NCBI GenBank assembly: GCA_017440935.1 | Contig: JAFSAO010000022.1 | Span: forward strand, 62,001-126,000 | DNA: 64,000 nucleotides | Direction: 5' to 3' | Source of the DNA: Opitutales bacterium | GTDB lineage: Bacteria; Verrucomicrobiota; Verrucomicrobiia; Opitutales; UBA953 | Shown here: positions 50,518 to 59,469 of the stretch, piece by piece | How the letters are laid out: each line of letters starts with the position of its first letter | How positions within the stretch are numbered: position 1 is the stretch's first letter | The notes under the pieces: model-generated | The model's input: the letters and a program-made list of their open reading frames with translations, nothing else | What the model was told of the DNA's origin: nothing | Database searches by the model: none | Position numbers and translations under genes: made by a program

Positions 50518-51873
50518 ATGGCTGATTTAACGACCATTGCTGCCCTTGCCACGCCTTCCGGATCTTCCGCTCTTGCCGTTATTCGTGTGAGCGGAAACTC
50601 CGCTTTATCCATTGCAAAGGAGGCTTTCGGAAAGCATGAAATTGTGTCCAGAAAAGCTTATTTTGGTGTTTATAAAGGCGTTTCCGGAAAAGTTTTGGAC
50701 GAGTGTCTTTGGGTGTTATTTTCCGGTCCGAAGTCTTATACCGGAGAGGATTTGTTGGAGATTTCATGCCACGGAAATCCTTTTATTGTGAATCGTATTA
50801 TTGAAGATTTATTCAAGCGCGGTTGTCGCCCTGCCCTGCCCGGAGAATTTACAAGACGGGCTTTTGTAAACGGGAAGATGGATTTAACTCAGGCTGAGGC
50901 TGTTGCCGAAATTATTTCGGCAAGTTCGGAAAGATCTTTTGAAGCTGCACGAAAATTACTTTCCGGAGAACTCGGGAAGAGGATTTTTGAATGGAATGAC
51001 GAAATTTTAAAGCTTATTGCTGAAACGGAAACTCAAATTGATTTTTCAGAAGAAGAAGTTCCTGAGATTGATTCCGGTTATTTCAAAGAGAAACTCGAAT
51101 CCCTGATTTTTAAACTTAGAAAAACGCGTGAAACCGCTCGGTATTCTTCGAGAGTATATGAGGGAATCAATGTTGTTATCTTTGGAGCTCCGAACGCAGG
51201 AAAGTCTTCCCTGATGAATGCACTTGTCGGGACGGAGCGCGCATTGGTAAGTGATGAGGCGGGAACGACCAGAGACTTTATTAGTGAGAATATCCTGATA
51301 GGTGATAATTGTATCAGAATAATAGATACTGCAGGTATTCGCGAATACACCGAATCCAAAGTCGAAGAATCGGGAATTCTCAAAACTTACGATTGTATGA
51401 AGAGAGCTGATTTCTTGATTTTTGTCGTGGATTCATCCTCCCCTACCCCTGTCATTTCCGAAGAAATATTAGAAAATATAAGTCAGGAAAATTCCTGTAT
51501 CCTTTTTAATAAAACCGATTTAAATCCGGCTTTTGATAAAGATAATTTTTTGCCCGAGATCGATAGATTGTCTTTGTCTTTGTTAGAGTCACAGGCTTCC
51601 GAAACCGTAAAAAAATATTTGGAAGATATTTTTAGCAAGAAAAACATTGTTCCCGATTCTGAAGTTCTTGTCGTCTCCGCACGTCATGCAGAATCCATTA
51701 TGGCGGCGGAAAAATCGCTTATTGAAGCCTCAAACTTAATTGGGAATATTCCGATTGAATTTATTTCTTCTAAATTAAGAAGCGCCATGGAGGAGTTGTC
51801 GGAAATTCTCGGACAATTTGATAATGAAAAAGTTTTGGACAAAGTTTTTTCATCGTTTTGCATAGGAAAATAG
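50518..51873 (+). CDS. mnmE: tRNA uridine-5-carboxymethylaminomethyl modification GTPase
   Basis: 451 aa. With MnmG it modifies U34 of tRNAs. N-terminal folate-binding domain TTIAALATPSGSSALAVIRVSG, LPGEFTRRAFVNGKMDLTQAEAVAEII (in part: RRAFVNGKMDLTQAEAV), G1 GAPNAGKSSLMNAL, G2/G3 AGTTRDFISE and IIDTAGIRE, G4 FNKTDL, and the C-terminal cysteine motif FCIGK. Base composition turns AT- and G/T-rich from here to ~56.4 kb. mnmG follows with a 1-base gap. Confidence 0.97.
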   Translation: MADLTTIAALATPSGSSALAVIRVSGNSALSIAKEAFGKHEIVSRKAYFGVYKGVSGKVLDECLWVLFSGPKSYTGEDLLEISCHGNPFIVNRIIEDLFKRGCRPALPGEFTRRAFVNGKMDLTQAEAVAEIISASSERSFEAARKLLSGELGKRIFEWNDEILKLIAETETQIDFSEEEVPEIDSGYFKEKLESLIFKLRKTRETARYSSRVYEGINVVIFGAPNAGKSSLMNALVGTERALVSDEAGTTRDFISENILIGDNCIRIIDTAGIREYTESKVEESGILKTYDCMKRADFLIFVVDSSSPTPVISEEILENISQENSCILFNKTDLNPAFDKDNFLPEIDRLSLSLLESQASETVKKYLEDIFSKKNIVPDSEVLVVSARHAESIMAAEKSLIEASNLIGNIPIEFISSKLRSAMEELSEILGQFDNEKVLDKVFSSFCIGK

Positions 51874-51874
51874 T

Positions 51875-53752
51875 ATGAAAAAAGAAATACGAATCAGTGA
51901 ACAAAAACCGTATGATGTCATTGTGGTAGGTGCCGGACATGCCGGTGTTGAAGCGGCTTTGGCAGCAGCTCGAATGGGGGCTGATACCCTACTTCTTACG
52001 GGAAATCTTGATACTATTTCCAAAATGAGCTGTAATCCGGCGATTGGAGGTCAGGCAAAAGGTCATATCGTGCGTGAAATCGACGCTTTGGGAGGCGAAA
52101 TGGCTGTTTGTGCTGATGCGACGGCAATTCAATTTAGAGTTCTTAATGCATCGAAAGGTCCTTCTGTCCAGTCCCCCCGAGCGCAGTGTGACAAGTTGGT
52201 TTATTCAGCGCGAATGAAGTGTATCTGTGAAATTAGGGAAAATATTACTCTATTTCAGGCTGTAGTGACCGGGTTGGTGTTTAAAAGTGGTAAAGTTGTC
52301 GGTGTTAAAACTTCTTTTGGTGTTAATTTTTACGGAAAAACTGTTGTTGTTACTACGGGAACGTTCCTTAAGGGGAAAATGTTTATCGGATCAAATGTTA
52401 ACTTCGGAGGACGATTAGGAGATTTTAATGCCGAAACATTGTCTGATAGTTTTCTGAAAGCCGGTATAAAAATAGACAGACTAAAGACGGGAACACCTGC
52501 AAGAATTTTGGGAAGCTCTATTGATTTTTCCTGTTGTGAAGAACAGAAAGGAGATGAAAATCCGGTTTTCTTTGCTTTTTATGACACGAGGGATACCGAG
52601 GATATGTTCCACGTGGAACATATAAAGATTCCCGGATGGGCTCCGGGATCTAATAAACGTTCCTGTTGGCTGGCGGATACCGGTGAAAACACAGGGGTTT
52701 TGATTAAGGATAATATTCATTCTTCACCTCTATATTCCGGTCTTATCCATGGAGTTGGGGCTAGGTATTGTCCAAGTATTGAGGATAAATTTGTTCGCTT
52801 TCCTGATAAAGATAAGCATCGGCTGTTTTTAGAACCTGAAGGTTTGTATTCGGATGAGTGGTATATAAATGGTTTTTCAACATCGCTCCCCTTCCCTGTT
52901 CAGTTGGATATGATAAGGAGTGTTCCCGCGCTTAAAAATGCGGTAATGCTTAGACCGGCGTATGCTATTGAGTATGATTATGCTCCTCCTACTCAGCTTC
53001 TTCCCTCTTTAGAAACAAAGAATGTTGAGAATCTTTTCTTTGCCGGGCAGATTAACGGGACTTCCGGGTATGAGGAGGCTGCAATTCAGGGGCTTATTGC
53101 CGGTGTAAATGCTGCTTCTCGTGTTTTGGGAAGGAAAGAGTTGGTGATAGGTCGTGACGAGGCGTATGGTGGAGTTCTTATTGATGATTTGGTAACTAAA
53201 GGAACTCAAGAGCCTTATCGTATGTTTACAAGTCGTGCTGAGTATCGTCTTTTGTTTAATCACGGAAGTGCTGAGTTGCGCCTTGTTGATAAAATAGAGG
53301 ATTTAGGATTATTGAGTGATTCTCGTTTATCTCGGATTAAAAAGAAAAAAGCTTTAGTTGAGCATTGGTGTGAAATGTTCGAGAAATTAACAATAAAGGG
53401 TGGAATTATTGGAGATGTTCTCCGTAAAGATATTAATTCTGTCCCCCCTGCTCTTCCCGATGGGTTTAATTCTTTAGATTCGGCTATTCAGGAAGAGGTT
53501 TTGTATCGAGTGCGATATAAAGGTTATTTGTCTAGGGAGCAAAAATCTATAGAGAGAATGAAAAATTTAGAGTCTTTCTCTATTCCTGATTCTTTTGATT
53601 ATAACACAGTCTCCGGCTTAAGAATTGAATCCCGCCAAAAATTGATATCTATTCGACCTAAAACTTTAGCTCAAGCGGAAAGAATTAGCGGTGTAAATCC
53701 TGCAGACATATCATTATTGATGGTTTTCTTGTCTTCATTAAAGAAAAAATAA
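51875..53752 (+). CDS. mnmG: tRNA uridine-5-carboxymethylaminomethyl modification enzyme MnmG (GidA)
   Basis: 625 aa FAD enzyme, partner of MnmE. FAD loop VIVVGAGHAGVEAALAAARM, GDTLL-type segment, SCNPAIGGQAKGHIVREIDALGG (in part: CNPAIGGQAKGHIVREID), LKTGTPARI, and the C-terminal GINPADI-like ISGVNPADISLLMVFL. A perfect parS palindrome (52605-52620) lies within the coding sequence without disturbing it, and a parS-like site follows the stop directly. Confidence 0.97.
   Translation: MKKEIRISEQKPYDVIVVGAGHAGVEAALAAARMGADTLLLTGNLDTISKMSCNPAIGGQAKGHIVREIDALGGEMAVCADATAIQFRVLNASKGPSVQSPRAQCDKLVYSARMKCICEIRENITLFQAVVTGLVFKSGKVVGVKTSFGVNFYGKTVVVTTGTFLKGKMFIGSNVNFGGRLGDFNAETLSDSFLKAGIKIDRLKTGTPARILGSSIDFSCCEEQKGDENPVFFAFYDTRDTEDMFHVEHIKIPGWAPGSNKRSCWLADTGENTGVLIKDNIHSSPLYSGLIHGVGARYCPSIEDKFVRFPDKDKHRLFLEPEGLYSDEWYINGFSTSLPFPVQLDMIRSVPALKNAVMLRPAYAIEYDYAPPTQLLPSLETKNVENLFFAGQINGTSGYEEAAIQGLIAGVNAASRVLGRKELVIGRDEAYGGVLIDDLVTKGTQEPYRMFTSRAEYRLLFNHGSAELRLVDKIEDLGLLSDSRLSRIKKKKALVEHWCEMFEKLTIKGGIIGDVLRKDINSVPPALPDGFNSLDSAIQEEVLYRVRYKGYLSREQKSIERMKNLESFSIPDSFDYNTVSGLRIESRQKLISIRPKTLAQAERISGVNPADISLLMVFLSSLKKK
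52605..52620. promoter_or_regulatory. parS centromere-like site (perfect 16-bp palindrome)
   Basis: TGTTCCACGTGGAACA is a perfect palindrome identical to the chromosomal parS of pseudomonads and two changes from the Bacillus consensus TGTTTCACGTGAAACA. ParB binds such sites near the origin. It lies within mnmG. Confidence 0.85.
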
Positions 53753-53768
53753 CGTTCCATGTGGAACA
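53753..53768. promoter_or_regulatory. Second parS-like site
   Basis: CGTTCCATGTGGAACA, with two differences from the perfect site at 52605-52620. It begins directly after the mnmG stop codon. Confidence 0.65.
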
Positions 53769-53786
53769 TTTAAGGAAATTTTTAAT

Positions 53787-54266
53787 ATGGAATGGACAAT
53801 AAAGCCTTTTTCTCGATCCTGTGCGGTTAACGGAGCACCCTTTTCGGACGGAGATGAAGTCATTTGTTTTGTGTGTCAGGAAAACAATGGTGATATTTCC
53901 CGTTTTGATGTTTTAAAAGGAAATGCTTCCGATTTTCACCCCAATAGTAAAATTATTGGTCAGTGGAAAAAGAAAATTTCTTCAAATTCATCAAAAAAAA
54001 TAGATTTTGAGCAAAAATTGGCGTATCAAGAGGAATTCTTTTTTTCTCTATACGAAGGAGAAGAAAGTGATGAAAAAGATATTTTAAAGCAACTTTTCGC
54101 ATTATTACTTGAAAAAAAACGAATTTTACGCAGTTTTGAACGAAAAAATGCTCAAAAGCAGAAATTTATTCATATAAAATCAAAAAAAGAGTTTTGGGTT
54201 TCCATAAAAGATTTTCCTCCTGAGGATTTGACTTCTCTTGAAAATGTTTTTGGAATGTTTGTCTGA
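53787..54266 (+). CDS. Conserved hypothetical protein downstream of mnmG
   Basis: 159 aa, acidic N-terminal half (WTIKPFSRSCAVNGAPFSDG, DEVICFVCQENNGDISRFDV) that looks like a small beta domain with two cysteines, and a Lys/Glu-rich C-terminal helical part (LLEKKRILRSFERKNAQKQK). I recognise no family. The gap after mnmG is 34 bases, occupied by the parS-like site, so it is probably co-transcribed. AT-rich like its neighbours. Followed after six bases by a lipoprotein gene. Confidence 0.7.
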   Translation: MEWTIKPFSRSCAVNGAPFSDGDEVICFVCQENNGDISRFDVLKGNASDFHPNSKIIGQWKKKISSNSSKKIDFEQKLAYQEEFFFSLYEGEESDEKDILKQLFALLLEKKRILRSFERKNAQKQKFIHIKSKKEFWVSIKDFPPEDLTSLENVFGMFV

Positions 54267-54272
54267 TATCTT

Positions 54273-54800
54273 ATGAAAAAAACAGTTATTTCTATTATTT
54301 TTTCCTTTGTATGTTTCTTCCTTTGTTCCTGTGCTTCTAAGGTTCCGGAACATTATATCGCTTTTTATCTTGAAGCGCCTAAGCAAACGGGAACTTTTGA
54401 TATTTCAAAAACCTTTGTCGTTCCCGTCATTAATAAGAAAATTCAGGTAATGCGTGATCCTGTTTTTAATATTGATGCTTTCTCTGATTGTGTTGTTTCT
54501 CAGAAATATGACCCTGTTTTAGACGTTTCCGTTCCCGGATTGTTTTTTAGAATTAAAGATGAATATTCAATTCGATTAAATCAGGTTGCTGCAAGGGCGG
54601 AAGGTCGCAGATTTCTCCTTGTCGCAGACGGGAAACCTTTAGGTTTTTGTGTATTGAAGAGGAATTTAACACGTAATGATCTGTTTTTCTTCATTATGAC
54701 TCCGGCTGAAGGAGAGGAGCAAATGAGGCAGTTGGATGATCTTTGTTTTGAATTAAATAGTTTTATTCTGGAATTCAGAGAGTACAACGAAAACCAATAA
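54273..54800 (+). CDS. Lipoprotein of unknown function
   Basis: 175 aa. Lipoprotein signal peptide KKTVISIIFSFVCFFLCSCA with lipobox LCSC (Cys19 probably lipidated). The mature part has a GxxF...DGKPLGFCVLKRNLTRND segment vaguely like the SecD P1 base region (inference, weak). Its stop overlaps the next ATG (TAATG at 54798), so it is translationally coupled to the M23 peptidase gene. Confidence 0.75.
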   Translation: MKKTVISIIFSFVCFFLCSCASKVPEHYIAFYLEAPKQTGTFDISKTFVVPVINKKIQVMRDPVFNIDAFSDCVVSQKYDPVLDVSVPGLFFRIKDEYSIRLNQVAARAEGRRFLLVADGKPLGFCVLKRNLTRNDLFFFIMTPAEGEEQMRQLDDLCFELNSFILEFREYNENQ

Positions 54801-55795
54801 TGTTTATTAAGATTTTGAGCTCTTTAATGCTGGGATTGTTTTCAATTCCGGCATTTTCTTTTGCCGAAATAACTCCACCTACGGAAGCATCTATACCGAA
54901 GGATTTGAGTTCATATATACAGTCTACGGTTTCAGGAAATTGGAAATCCGGAACTTTCGGAATGGTTCGGAATTCAGGAAAAAGATTTCATGAAGGGTGG
55001 GATATTAAATCTTTTAGACGAGATTCGCGCGGAAAAGTTTTGGACAAAGTCTTTTCAGTATTGAAGGGTAGGGTTGTTCATGTTTGCAGTGTAAATAACG
55101 GATCTTACGGTAAATATGTAGTGCTTGAGCACATTGATAGCAGTATATCCTTTTATTCTTTGTATGCTCATTTGAACTCCATTTCTTCCGATATCAAGGA
55201 AGGTCTGTCTGTTTCTGCGGGAACGCTTCTCGGAACAATGGGAAACACTTCCTCCGTGTATAAAATCCCGAAAGGGTTAGAGCACCTTCATTTTGAAGTA
55301 GGGTTTCGCCTCGGAGGAAAATCTTTTCAAAGTTGGTATGAAAAAACTTTCGATGAGAACGACAAAAATCTTCATTCGTATTGGAACGGTTTAAATTTAT
55401 ACGGCTTTGATCCGATTTTGTTTTTTCAGGAAAAACCTTCGGATATAAAAAAAATCTTAACAAAAATACCAACCGCATTTTCTGTGGTGGTTTCTTCCGG
55501 AGAAATTCCGGATATTCTTAGATATTCTCCGGGACTTTTAACCGAACCCGTAGAGCAGGGTAGGGCGGTTTATTTCTGGAAAGTGGATTTTTCTTGGAGC
55601 GGTCTTCCTAAGTCTTTTACACCGATTTACGATGGTGTAAAAAATAAATACGGAAAAATAAAAATAGAAAATGTATATAATAAGTATATACAAAATTTAA
55701 TTAATTCAGGCATGCTAATTCCCTCGGGAAAAAACTTTGTCCCCGGAAAAAAATTAATAAACACGCTGGAAATAATCTTTGGAGAATTGCTGTAA
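54800..55795 (+). CDS. M23-family peptidase (LytM-like), exported
   Basis: 331 aa. Signal peptide KILSSLMLGLFSIPAFSFA. Zn-site motifs of M23 are visible: HEGWDIK (H-x3-D around residue 57) and HLHFEVGF (HxH, around 153), with GSYGKYVVLEHIDSSISFYS and YAHLNSI between. Such enzymes cut peptidoglycan cross-bridges or act as inactive activators; here all ligands seem present. C-terminal ~150 residues are not recognised. Coupled to the lipoprotein gene before it. Confidence 0.85.
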   Translation: MFIKILSSLMLGLFSIPAFSFAEITPPTEASIPKDLSSYIQSTVSGNWKSGTFGMVRNSGKRFHEGWDIKSFRRDSRGKVLDKVFSVLKGRVVHVCSVNNGSYGKYVVLEHIDSSISFYSLYAHLNSISSDIKEGLSVSAGTLLGTMGNTSSVYKIPKGLEHLHFEVGFRLGGKSFQSWYEKTFDENDKNLHSYWNGLNLYGFDPILFFQEKPSDIKKILTKIPTAFSVVVSSGEIPDILRYSPGLLTEPVEQGRAVYFWKVDFSWSGLPKSFTPIYDGVKNKYGKIKIENVYNKYIQNLINSGMLIPSGKNFVPGKKLINTLEIIFGELL

Positions 55796-55823
55796 AAATA
55801 TTATCATCGTTTTCCGTTATCTT

Positions 55824-56429
55824 ATGGATTCTTTCATCGCAGTTATAATTCTTTGCGGGATTGCCTTGTTAGCGATTTTGCTGAATTTTTTAAAAAAATT
55901 ACCAAAATTTGTTTTCGCTTTTTTCGCGGTTTCTATTGTGGTTGCCGTTTCCTGGTATGCGATGGACTCTGAAGGAAAAAAACACACCAACTCTTTTTTA
56001 AAATCAAACACCTCAATTGCAGATTCTTTGGTGTTTATGGAAGTTGCTCAAAATCTCGTAATTTCTGCGGGAGAAACTCGTTTTTCACTTCCCGTGTTTC
56101 TGAAGGGAAAACGCAGTTCTGATTGTGTTCGTATGATTCTTGAGTCGGATAATGATTCTCTCACTGCTCAATCGTTTATACAAAATGTCCATTTTTCGCT
56201 TTTGTCTTCAGACGGAACCCGCGTTCCCGTAACATGGGTTCAAATTTCTAAAAACGAACAATTTTCATTTCCGAAATCTTTTGTTCTGAAAATCTTCTTC
56301 GATTTGCCGGAATCATTAAATACTTCAGATTTTCGCTGTGTTGTAGAAAACAATTCGGAAATAACATTTCGTGTTCCCGAAATTTCCGTGGGAGCAGTTC
56401 CGGTTTCAGAGACAAACAAGGAGAACTGA
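55824..56429 (+). CDS. Hypothetical membrane protein with two N-terminal helices
   Basis: 201 aa from the ATG at 55824 (a frame from 55779 overlaps the M23 gene). Two hydrophobic helices at the N-terminus (AVIILCGIALLAILLNFL, FVFAFFAVSIVVAVSWYAM), then a ~130-residue beta-rich domain outside (VISAGETRFSLPVFLKG). No recognised family. Part of the same run of genes ending with tlyA, 5 bases downstream. Confidence 0.7.
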   Translation: MDSFIAVIILCGIALLAILLNFLKKLPKFVFAFFAVSIVVAVSWYAMDSEGKKHTNSFLKSNTSIADSLVFMEVAQNLVISAGETRFSLPVFLKGKRSSDCVRMILESDNDSLTAQSFIQNVHFSLLSSDGTRVPVTWVQISKNEQFSFPKSFVLKIFFDLPESLNTSDFRCVVENNSEITFRVPEISVGAVPVSETNKEN

Positions 56430-56434
56430 TATCA

Positions 56435-57199
56435 ATGGCTTCTCAAAAAAAAATTCGAGCAGACGAGCTTCTCTTTCTTCAGGGAAAGGCGGAGTCCCGA
56501 TCTCAGGCGAAAATTTTGATTATGGCGGGAAAAGTTCGCAGCGGTCCGGATTCCCTTATTTCAAAACCGGCGCAAATGCTTCCCGAAAACGTGGAACTTT
56601 TTGTGGAATCTCCGCCGCGCTTCGTTTCCCGTGGGGGCGAAAAACTTGCGGGAGCAATCGAAAAATTCAAAATTCCCGTCACGGGAACGCATGCTTTGGA
56701 TATCGGAGCAAGCACGGGAGGCTTCACGGATTGTCTTTTGCAAAATGGGGCGGAATCGGTAACTTGCGTCGATGTCGGGCACGGGCAACTTCACGCCAAG
56801 CTCCGTAATGATTCACGCGTGACTAATCTGGAAAAAGTTAATGCCCGGCAATTGGACAGCGTTGAACTTCCTCGTAAAACGTATGATTTAGTCGTCGGGG
56901 ATCTTTCTTTCATTTCCCTAAAAATGATTCTCGTTCCCGCATGGAACAGAGTAGGAGAGGGCGGTTCCCTTGTCATGTTGATAAAACCTCAGTTTGAAGC
57001 CACTCGTGAAGAAGTTTCAAAGACTTCCGGAATCATTAAAGATCCTTCAATCCATGATCGTGTTGTTCGCGAAATTTTGGATTTTGCAAAAAGCACTCTT
57101 CCTGGTTTTTCCCTTCTGGGGCTTTGTGATTCTCCGATTCGCGGCGGCGACGGTAATAAGGAATTCCTCTTTTATGCCGGAAAATTTTTGGAAAAATAG
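56435..57199 (+). CDS. TlyA-family rRNA 2'-O-methyltransferase
   Basis: 254 aa. An N-terminal S4 RNA-binding domain (KIRADELLFLQGKAESRSQA, KILIMAGKV) and an FtsJ-like methyltransferase domain with SAM motif ALDIGASTGGFTDCLLQNGA, VDVGHGQLHAKL, DLVVGDLSFISL and LIKPQFEA. TlyA methylates cytidines in 16S and/or 23S rRNA (capreomycin sensitivity factor). GC content rises again within this gene. Confidence 0.9.
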   Translation: MASQKKIRADELLFLQGKAESRSQAKILIMAGKVRSGPDSLISKPAQMLPENVELFVESPPRFVSRGGEKLAGAIEKFKIPVTGTHALDIGASTGGFTDCLLQNGAESVTCVDVGHGQLHAKLRNDSRVTNLEKVNARQLDSVELPRKTYDLVVGDLSFISLKMILVPAWNRVGEGGSLVMLIKPQFEATREEVSKTSGIIKDPSIHDRVVREILDFAKSTLPGFSLLGLCDSPIRGGDGNKEFLFYAGKFLEK

Positions 57200-57251
57200 T
57201 TCTTGCATTCCGTAAAAAAAAGTGAGTTAATCGGCGTTCACAAAGAAAGTT

Positions 57252-57440
57252 ATGGAAACCACTCAGCAACATTCAAAAACTCCGTTGGATTTCGACTTCA
57301 CGGACGTTGAAGCTCTTTCCCGTTTTGTCACTGAAACCGGTAAAATCTTGCCGCGTCGCATCACGGGCTTGACCGCTAAGCAACAGCGCCATGTTACGGC
57401 CGCTATTAAGCGTTCCCGCAACATGTTGCTCATGAAATAA
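57252..57440 (+). CDS. rpsR: 30S ribosomal protein S18
   Basis: 62 aa, slightly short for bS18. Conserved core [20 protein letters not shown] and [20 protein letters not shown]. Unusually it stands without rpsF, ssb or rplI. Followed by a strong terminator. Confidence 0.95.
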   Translation: METTQQHSKTPLDFDFTDVEALSRFVTETGKILPRRITGLTAKQQRHVTAAIKRSRNMLLMK

Positions 57441-57460
57441 TTCTGTTTTCAGTGAGCATA

Positions 57461-57494
57461 AAATACGCCGGCGTTCCCGTCGGCGTATTTTTTT
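57461..57494 (+). terminator. Terminator of rpsR with the genome motif in its loop
   Basis: AAATACGCCG (57461-57470) pairs with CGGCGTATTT (57481-57490), T-run to 57496. The 10-base loop is GCGTTCCCGT, containing the motif. The end of the converging PstS-like gene lies just beyond. Confidence 0.9.
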
Positions 57495-57499
57495 TTGTG

Positions 57500-58699
57500 T
57501 TATTTTTCTGTCGGGTTGCTTTTCGGCAGGGGAATATAGCCCGTTTTTTCGATGATTTCCTGCCCGGCGGGAGAAAACATAAACTCAACGATTTTCTTTG
57601 TATTTTTCGAACGCGGCTTTGCAGAAATCATATAAAAATCCGCGATAAACGGATAAGTTCCGTTTTCGATATTTTCTTTCGTCGGAGCGATCCCGTCGAT
57701 CGAAAGTAGTTTCAATTTATCGTTGCGCATCATTTCCAGCGTGTAGAAGCGGAAAGAAAACCCGATTGCGCTGTTTTTATTCCGGTATTCCGCCGTTTGT
57801 GTGAGGATTGTTCCCATGCCATCGGAAACGCGCTCTTCTATCGGCGGCGCAATCGGTGTTCCCGCCATGATTTTTTCCAACATCGTTTGACTTCCGCTTC
57901 CTTTATTGCGTTGGAATGCGATAATTTCCTCCGATTCCGGGGCTCCGATTTCTTTCCAATCTTTAATTTTCCCGGAGTAAATTCTGCGAATTTGCTCGGA
58001 ACTTAAATTGTTGATCGGATTTTCTTTGTTCACGAAAAACACAAACGCTTCCCGTCCGAACGGTGTCATTTCGTATTGTATTCCCGCTTTTTGAGCGACT
58101 TCGAGTTGCGCTTCCGACGGCGCGCCGCCGAAAATTAAATCCGCGTTCCCGCGATTCAACATCTGAAATGTTCGATCCGAGCCGGTCGTATCGACAAATT
58201 CCCAAATATAATAGCCGCTGTTTTCCGGATGCGGATAAAGCGCCTGAGCTACCGCTGCGTAAACGGGATAAAGCGCATAGGCTCCGCTCAGTTTCGGGAG
58301 CGTTCCCGTCAGCCGTTCCGGAGTCGGATTTTCGGGAACCACCAGTTTGTTTCCTTCCCGAAACGGGCGATAATCCCATTCGTTGATGTTTGCCCGAACA
58401 ACGTCGTAGCGGGAACGCGTTTGCCAATCAATCCAATAAGCAATCGAGCATCCGCAAACGGCAACAAGCGTAGCTCCGAGAATTGTAACCGTAGCTGTTT
58501 TCGCGATTTTCCGATTTTTGAAAAACCATGAACCGAGCAAAAAAAGCCCTGCGATGAAAATCAAAAAAATCATCGGAATCGTTAACGACGGAAGCATATT
58601 TGAAAATCCGACAATCGCTGCCATCGCCAGACAAAAATAAGCCCATACCGGAACAAGACAAAGAATCACAATTGCGAGAGGTATTTTCTTCCAAATCAT
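57500..58699 (-). CDS. PstS-like phosphate-binding protein with N-terminal membrane helices
   Basis: 399 aa. Instead of a signal peptide it has three hydrophobic helices (LAIVILCLVPVWAYFCLAMA, IPMIFLIFIAGLFLLGSWFF, ATVTILGATLVAVCGCSIAY). A type II solute-binding domain follows: LSGAYALYPVYAAVAQAL, VDTTGSDRTFQML, NLSSEQIRRIYSGKIKDW, FQRNKGSGSQTMLEKIM and SAKPRSKNTKKIVEFMFSPA. It resembles PstS domains but is membrane-anchored and has no pstCAB genes nearby. It may be a phosphate sensor or a scavenging protein (inference). Confidence 0.82.
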   Translation of the reverse strand: MIWKKIPLAIVILCLVPVWAYFCLAMAAIVGFSNMLPSLTIPMIFLIFIAGLFLLGSWFFKNRKIAKTATVTILGATLVAVCGCSIAYWIDWQTRSRYDVVRANINEWDYRPFREGNKLVVPENPTPERLTGTLPKLSGAYALYPVYAAVAQALYPHPENSGYYIWEFVDTTGSDRTFQMLNRGNADLIFGGAPSEAQLEVAQKAGIQYEMTPFGREAFVFFVNKENPINNLSSEQIRRIYSGKIKDWKEIGAPESEEIIAFQRNKGSGSQTMLEKIMAGTPIAPPIEERVSDGMGTILTQTAEYRNKNSAIGFSFRFYTLEMMRNDKLKLLSIDGIAPTKENIENGTYPFIADFYMISAKPRSKNTKKIVEFMFSPAGQEIIEKTGYIPLPKSNPTEK

Positions 58700-58773
58700 A
58701 AAAACCTTTCTCGTCCCATTCTACAAAACCCGCCTTGTCCCGCGAGGGAATTATCAGTCTCCCGCGGGAACGG

Positions 58774-59469
58774 TTACTTGCGGCGGCGTCGGACTGTCAT
58801 CCCGAAAATGACCAGCAATGAAAGAAGGAATGAGGCGGTAGACGGCTCGGGGATGGGAGTGAAAGAAACATCGGTTACCGTGAAAATATTTGTTTCGGTG
58901 CCAGATATTCCGAAGGACGGTTTCCAGTCTAAACTCGGATTTACTTCTTTCATGGCAAACCGTTCGCTTGCGGTGCCGTTAACCGAGTAGGTGCAACAAA
59001 GCACGTTGTTCTCAATGATGAAATCCACTTCAACTTTCGTAAAAGATTCACCGCTGTCGAGAGTGTAATATTTGTCAAACTGCACGGGATCGTCATAGAG
59101 ATTGAGCTGGCTATCAGTGTTCCGTATCGTGATTCTCTTAAAGAAGTCATTGCCGTCAATCTCCGAGTTGTCATTGTGAAAGGCTATGTAAAATTCTGTC
59201 CCCGTATCTTCTAGGAATGATTCGGTATCAAATTGCAACGTGACGGACATCCCGCTTCCGTTCTGCATCAGATTGGCTCCCATTTCTTTGATAATGTAGT
59301 GTAGCTCGTTTCCGCTAGTATTCCCTGTGGCTGTCAGGGAGCCGTCGCTATTAAAGACAAAGCAATTTTTGGCAGCATCGTTCGTCTTCCAATCGTCGGG
59401 GTTGAGGGGCGCGGCATAGGCGGGAACGGTAACGAGCGCGGCGAGGAGGGCGAAAAATGTGTGTTTCAT
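58774..59469 (-). CDS. PEP-CTERM exported protein of unknown function
   Basis: 231 aa. Signal peptide KHTFFALLAALVTVPAYA, a beta-sandwich-like body that recalls the concanavalin-type fold of PEP-CTERM proteins (GTEFYIAFHNDNSEIDGN, FTKVEVDFIIENNVLCCTYS), and a C-terminal sorting tag IPEPSTASFLLSLLVIFGM followed by RRRRK. No motif for a named enzyme. Monocistronic between a PstS-like gene and aconitase. Confidence 0.85.
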   Translation of the reverse strand: MKHTFFALLAALVTVPAYAAPLNPDDWKTNDAAKNCFVFNSDGSLTATGNTSGNELHYIIKEMGANLMQNGSGMSVTLQFDTESFLEDTGTEFYIAFHNDNSEIDGNDFFKRITIRNTDSQLNLYDDPVQFDKYYTLDSGESFTKVEVDFIIENNVLCCTYSVNGTASERFAMKEVNPSLDWKPSFGISGTETNIFTVTDVSFTPIPEPSTASFLLSLLVIFGMTVRRRRK

